A stretch of 64,000 nucleotides of DNA. Origin: Synaphobranchus kaupii (lineage: Eukaryota > Chordata > Actinopteri > Anguilliformes > Synaphobranchidae). Numbering within the stretch: the stretch's first letter is position 1; each line of letters opens with the position of its first letter. This document shows, piece after piece, positions 59,331-64,000 of the stretch. Under the pieces are notes generated by a model. That model did no database searches. It was not told where the DNA came from and saw only the letters and a list, made by a program, of their open reading frames with translations. The stretch spans positions 19,259,930-19,323,929 of the forward strand of contig CM056383.1 of the NCBI GenBank assembly GCA_029718625.1, read 5' to 3'. Both the position numbers and the translations under genes were made by a program.

Positions 59331-60357
59331 AGCAGAGAGGGGTTTTAGAATCAAGGTGGAGTTTGTATTTCCTGCCAATTTGCATGATGGGAACTGGCCC
59401 CTTTATACTTGTATTGTTGATCAAATCTAATATGGGCCGCATGCAATGATTGCGGTCTGAACACAATAAATTGTATATGGATGGCATCTTCTTGATCCAA
59501 TCAGAACAAACTTTGGTGGTACACTGGGTTGGATTTATCCAATATTACAGTATTTAAATGTAAACCTTCCAGCATGTGTCTTGTTCCAAGAGGTCTTTGT
59601 GCTCTTCAGTATTTGAAGCGCTCTTGTCAAATGATTTATTTTCTCTGCTCAAGGCATTGTGGATTCTGCCTGCTTCTGCCAAATAGTTAGTTGTGCTAAA
59701 AAGGCACTAGGGAACCCCTGACAGATAGAACTCATTCAGACAGGGGAAATGGATTTCCTTCAAAAGGGCAGACTCCCATTCCTTCTCACAGTGTTCAAGC
59801 TCCAAGTCTTCATTACATCAGATGACCCCCACAGAAATCAAAATGGCTGTCTCCCGGTCAAGACAGCTTGTTTATAAAAATAAAAAAAACTCAGGTGGAC
59901 CAAAAATAAGGCAGCGCTTGTCTTCGAGAAGGACAATACAAATGCGCATTGCACCACTCCTTCACAATGTGCCCCATTGACGGTGGATTTGAATGCAAGA
60001 CATCAGTCCAAGTCAGTGAGAGGAAGTTTAGTATTCATAAATTTCCTTATTTCAGTTTGGTAAGAAAGACATACCTTTCTGTCAAAGTGCTGGCATTCTC
60101 TGTGTGCTCAGAATTTTCCTCCTTCTCTTAATACTCATGTATTAAGCCTGATTTACTGCTGTGTTTGTAGTCCCTATGCTTTTATGCATCTAGTAGCTAC
60201 AAACAGACTAAAAGTTAGCATTTTTGCAACATGGAAGCTAAGACATTAACCACTGTAATCACTGTATTTTAGCTTCTCTAAAAATAAACATGTGTACCTG
60301 TAGTTTAAAGCAAAATAATGCCATTGTGCTGAGGCTAATCTTATGGTTTTATGGTAG
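59331..60357. other. Intron 5, no gene recognised
   Basis: AT-rich sequence with short unsupported frames only. Confidence 0.5.
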
Positions 60358-60640
60358 GTGAGAGGCAGATCCTGGAGTGAGGAGAATTCCATCCTACCAA
60401 CTGGGGTCCTGACTCACTGCGATCATTTATAGATCCAACGGCACTTCTCAAAAGGGTTGGGGTTGTTAATAGTCTTCTTGGCCAAAAACCCCTAAACCAG
60501 ACCCCCTACATTTGACTGGCCACACCATCTCTTGTATTCCCTAACCATGCCGATAACCCAAGGTCCTCGCTGCAAATGAGAATTGCGTTCTCATTTGACC
60601 TACCTGGTAAAATAAAGTTAAAAATAAAATAATAATGTTG
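60358..60640 (+). mobile_element. 3' end of a truncated LINE-type retroposon
   Basis: The copy runs through GGCAGATCCTGGAGTGAGGA and ATTTATAGATCCAACGGCAC and ends GCAAATGAGAATTGCGTTCT, CATTTGACCTACCTGGTAAA and an A/T-rich TTAAAAATAAAATAATAA tail. The CTGGTAAAATAAAG tail is the 3' terminus of a widespread fish non-LTR family. It is 5' truncated, with no coding part. Confidence 0.6.
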
Positions 60641-61058
60641 GCTGATTGTATTAATATTACAGTACTTTTTTTAAAGCTTTCAAAAAAAAAAAAGTCTCTC
60701 ACCCCAGATCACTAAACTGGATTTTGTTCCTAAATATTTGTGAATTATTTCTAAGCACTAGCCAAACAAGAGAGGCCTTTGTGCATGTATTCAGCAACCT
60801 TTAGATACTCGACCAAGCAACTCCCCTCGGGTCCCCCTTCCGTCATTTAGTAAATTAATTCTAATGGTGAAATCAATGTTTGGTTATTTTCAAAATGGAC
60901 ACGTTCCTCCCAGTGAGGGGTGTTTAAAATGGGGCACTTTCTCTCATTGAGAGCTTTCCAGGAATAATCCGGATGTATCAGCAGGCCTTACCTGTGATTT
61001 TTTATCTTTAATTTTGCCCCTATTTTCTTTCACTTTGGAATGTCCAGGAATTTGGAAT

Positions 61059-61091
<33 letters not shown>

Positions 61092-62320
61092 TGTGTTCAT
61101 TTGGAATACGCAGTTTGTGTGTGTTCATGCACTTTGCTCCAACCTCCTCTGTGTCCACTCTCCACAGGGAGAGCGCGAGAATGCATACGTGCTCCTCGGA
61201 AACACAAGGTGTTAACCCTCTGCTTCCTTTTTTCATTCCACCATCTAATGAGTCTGAGGAGAGTACTGCATGTGTTCCTTGTGCGGGAAGACCATGGGCC
61301 AGTAATCCCCACCAACTAAAATCCCTCCCTCACGTGGTGAGGCTACGGCCAATTACACACCGTCCTGCAGGATGGCCCTGTAGACTTGGACTTCCAGGTG
61401 GCTTCATAATGCAGGTATCATGTTACGAAGCCACCTGGACCTTGTTTTTGTGAATGATATGTTTCTGTTGCTTTGGAATCAACAGGCAAACCGTGTTGTC
61501 TGGGGTATAGAAAATCATTGTGTAGGCCGCAAACTGCTGCCAGCTTTCACACAGAAACACTTTTTAATTACCATCGGATTTGCACATGGGTCCCCAGAAG
61601 CAGGATTATTAAAATCTGAGAGTTGCAGCACGGAAGGACGCTTGCTGTTGTTCTTTGAAAAATTATCACTTGTTTTAATGATTTTTTTTGTCACTAAGAG
61701 ACAGTGGATGTGGCATGTGAGGTATTCCAATGTCGTATCTGTTTTAATTCCTGCGTTCGTGTTCCGAGGACCGCAGTGTTGGAAATCCAGTGTTTAGGAA
61801 ATGCGTCCTATGACGAACGGTTTGTTGTCGAAACTCAGGTATTTGAAATACCTCTGTAACTGCCAACGTGCATACTATTTAAATAAAATTTAAAAAGAAA
61901 AAGGAAAAAGGTCGTCTGTCAAGCCAAAAAACCGCAGTGTTCTGGAATTAGCAAATCATCACGTTCCACACTTGTCAGTGTACAAACTGACTTAATTCGC
62001 CTATCTACAATTGTCTGAGTTGAAATAAACTACCATTTATAACTGACTAATGCAAATCCAACAATTTTGTAAACATCACAATATTTCATGAACAACAGCC
62101 ATCATTTAAATTTGTGTAGTACAAATAACTGCTTTCTTCCTAGGGCAATATGTTTTTAAGCACATATGCATAATTTATGGCAGTGTAGCACAAATGCAAA
62201 TGCTTTCTTAATAACAGCTCAGATACAGGCAGTGGGGATGATGTGTGCTGTTCCTGCCGGACTGCCGGTGAGAAGCGCAGGTGTACGCCCATTCCCTCAC
62301 CTCAGTGCCTCGGGCTGCAT
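60641..62320. other. Intron 5, right part; no gene recognised
   Basis: Contains a short (TG)n tract at about 61061-61090. No supported exon, although frames of up to 137 codons cross the tract. Confidence 0.5.
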
Positions 62321-62404
62321 CTCTCTCTCTCCCTCTCCCTCTCCCTTTCCCTCCCTCCCTCCCTCTCTCTCTCCCTCCCTCCCTCTCTCTCTCCCTCCCT
62401 CCTC
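62321..62404 (+). repeat. CT-rich microsatellite forming the exon 6 polypyrimidine tract
   Basis: About 84 bp made almost only of C and T (CTCTCTCTCCCTCTCCCT and variants), ending directly at the acceptor CTCCAG. Such a long tract is expected to bind pyrimidine-tract splicing factors, and its length may vary between individuals. Confidence 0.95.
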
Positions 62405-62407
62405 CAG

Positions 62408-62620
62408 ATGACGGCAAGTTCAGCGAGGCCACGGCGGTGCTGCTGACCTGGATCGACCGCGGCGAGGTCAACCGCCGCTCCGCCAACCACTTCTACTCCA
62501 TGATCCAGTCGGCGAACAGCCACGTCCGGCAGCTGCTTAGCGAGAAGGCTCAGCACGAGGAGGAGATGGAGCTGGCGAAGGAGCACTTTAAAAACGCCTT
62601 GCTGTCCATCCTCACGCAAT
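62408..62620 (+). CDS. enox1: enox1 coding exon 6
   Basis: 213 bp, phase 1 at both ends, covering residues 253-323. It encodes DGKFSEATAVLLTWIDRGEV, NRRSANHFYSMIQSANSHVR and an acidic helical end (EEEMELAKEHFKNALLSILTQ), then the donor T|GTAAGC. It closely matches the post-RRM helical region of ENOX1/2 (SANQFYSMVQSANSHVRRL in mammals). The next expected exon, beginning with Phe-Glu-Gln-Ile-Val, was not found before the window ends. Third positions are GC-rich. An antisense frame (62302-62619) is a shadow. Confidence 0.97.
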
Positions 62621-64000
62621 GTAAGCTCCCCTCACCCATCTTGCCAGAACAGATTAAAATTTTAATTTGAGTTGCTTCGTCTGTAGTAAATACTTTTGTT
62701 AATATTGCCAAAGTGTACATCAATACATTTAAACATTAACGCTGATGAACAGCTGGTAAACACTGTACTAGGATTGGTTAACTAGGATAGCTGTGATGAG
62801 GAAAACAACAACAATAATAATAATAATAATAATAATACAAAAATGAACAATGACTGATGAAAGGGGAGGAAAGTCTGTTGATGGTCAGTCAGTGTCTCTC
62901 AGGTTATAGCAGGCTAAAAAGTTTTGTGCTACAATTGGGGCTGTTGGTCCTTGTCACACAGTAAGAGGATTTTCTGTCAGTCCACTCAATTATGCAATTT
63001 ACAGTAGCCATAATGATATCCTCCTGGTTTCAGCATTCCAGTTAATCCCTATTACCTTCCAGGTTATGGATAATTCTCAATTCTTAATATGGATTCTGAC
63101 TGACTTATTAAAGTGCTTTGCGATATACGGTTCTCAAGACCAGACTTCACATAATGCTAGGAATATGACTGAATTGCTTGCTCATTGCACATTTTTATGC
63201 CCTAAGTCCTTTTATAACTTTTTAATCACATTAGTTTTTTAAGAGACAGACTACCAGCATTACTAGCAGATTCATGAATTAAAGGCTATAGATATAACAT
63301 TTTTATGGAGACAAAAATTTTTTTTTTATATAATACATCCACAGAGCTTGATGAAAGATGCAGAATAAAAGTATTGCTTTTCACTAAAAATAAATATTGA
63401 TTATGAATTTATCATTACAAAATAGTTTTTACAGGCCTTTAAAAAGTGTAATGTTCATCTCTGTCTAAGATGTCAGAGTTTGGTCCCAGCCCCGGCTCTA
63501 ACAAACTCCTGAGCCAGTAGTATTACGACGTTGGTACCACACCCATCTCTGTATCAGGAGTCTGGAGCCTTCATCCAGCAGTAACGTTAGACCCTAGAAA
63601 CCTCGGTACCAGTCCTTAATGACAAGAACCGGAGCAGGACGAGGGTCAACCTTGGTTCAGCATTTGGTCATTGGAGGGAGCTCAAAGAGTCACAATGCTT
63701 GAGAAGCGACATGGAGATGGTCACTTTTCTACTCGACCGGTAAGCTAACGCGTTAGCTAGCAAGCAAACTATCAGATAGGTGATCAGAACAATCATATAA
63801 TGTTAGCTATAATCTTCCTTGTTAAGCTGGGGTTCGGACCATAATTTATTACAGCATGACCAAAAATAGCATTTCTATGGTATTTTGCTTTTCTCTCATC
63901 ATCTCACACTGAGACATTAGCGTTAGCTAGCTTGCTACCCAGATAAAGGGCTCCCGGCGTAGCCTACATTATATGCTCTCAGACGGCTAACTGTTTGCAC
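62621..64000. other. Intron 6 (partial); no gene recognised
   Basis: AT-rich intron with an (AAT)n microsatellite at about 62812-62836. The last 500 bp include GCTAACGCGTTAGCTAGC-like short palindromes but no exon. Confidence 0.55.

Larger units (their letters stand above)
37679..64000 (+). other. enox1: enox1 gene, 5' half (continues beyond the window)
   Basis: Five homologous coding exons plus a start exon lie in order on the + strand. Each is bounded by AG and GT, and all junctions are phase 1. The joined product is about 323 residues here, against about 640 for vertebrate ENOX1. ENOX proteins are cell-surface or secreted, growth-related proteins with hydroquinone/NADH oxidase and disulfide-thiol interchange activity. 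ENOX1 is the constitutive member. ENOX1 rather than ENOX2 is indicated by DSVCIPGFDPSL and MNNLGIVPMGLPGQQL. Introns measure about 3.2, 11.2, 4.5, 0.43 and 4.5 kb and hold most of the mobile elements in the right half of the window. Confidence 0.93.

Noticed and set aside
62302..62619. 105-codon minus-strand frame overlapping enox1 exon 6
   Set aside because: Antisense shadow of the exon running into the CT-rich tract.
57038..62620. Assignment of the gene to ENOX2 (the tumour-associated paralogue)
   Set aside because: Some residues in exons 5-6 look ENOX2-like (DDLYEWECKQRLLAR, NHFYSMIQ), but exon 3 (SVCIPGFDPSL) and exon 2 (VPMGLPGQQLV) are clearly ENOX1-like. A tree would settle any remaining doubt.

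Overview
The window looks like nuclear DNA from a bony fish, most likely a teleost; I cannot name the species. The evidence is one intron-rich vertebrate gene with GT-AG splicing, plus dense fish-type repeats: Sleeping-Beauty-like and other Tc1 elements, hAT, Harbinger and TTAA-flanked miniature elements, solo LTRs, and long micro- and minisatellites. Nothing bacterial or viral was seen. A 500-base N run at 16429-16928 is an assembly gap.

The only protein-coding host gene I can support is enox1 on the + strand (ecto-NOX disulfide-thiol exchanger 1). Its 5' half is visible. A leader exon (37679-37828) carries the start codon at 37819. Coding exons follow at 41001-41138, 52380-52547, 57038-57244, 57675-57908 and 62408-62620. 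Every junction is phase 1 and every internal exon is a multiple of three. They join to about 323 residues, roughly half of the vertebrate protein, including a CxxC motif, an RRM domain and the following helical segment. The gene continues past the right edge. Earlier noncoding exons may lie to the left; a CpG-rich stretch near 12.7-13.2 kb with a good splice donor is a weak candidate.

Layout: 0-8 kb holds palindromic miniature transposons, a tandem repeat split by a transposon, a solo LTR and a tRNA-derived repeat. At 8.8-10.5 kb is a nearly full-length Tc1 element with a frameshifted transposase. A 33-bp minisatellite (15.2-16.0 kb) precedes the assembly gap, and a hAT-type element with a perfect 8-bp target duplication follows at 17.1-18.6 kb. 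A Harbinger-derived element with a Myb/SANT-like fragment lies at 20.7-21.7 kb. A 4.2-kb array of 37-bp units with higher-order structure occupies 23.0-27.2 kb, and a 31-copy array of 30-bp units lies at 31.1-32.0 kb. Decayed Tc1 copies, nested miniature elements and a second hybrid Tc1 fold-back fill the space up to exon 2.

The enox1 introns carry another hAT element with a perfect target duplication (42.2-43.9 kb), a 1.2-kb fold-back (45.6-46.8 kb), a perfect 68-bp palindrome (48.05 kb), a decayed Tc1 (50.8-51.8 kb), and an inverted second copy of the 17-kb hAT family that was itself hit by a 787-bp solo LTR (52.8-55.3 kb). I see no new multi-gene system. The most informative structures are the paired filled and empty LTR site, the minisatellite higher-order periods, the shared core in two Tc1 terminus families, the perfect palindrome, and the enox1 leader and splice layout.
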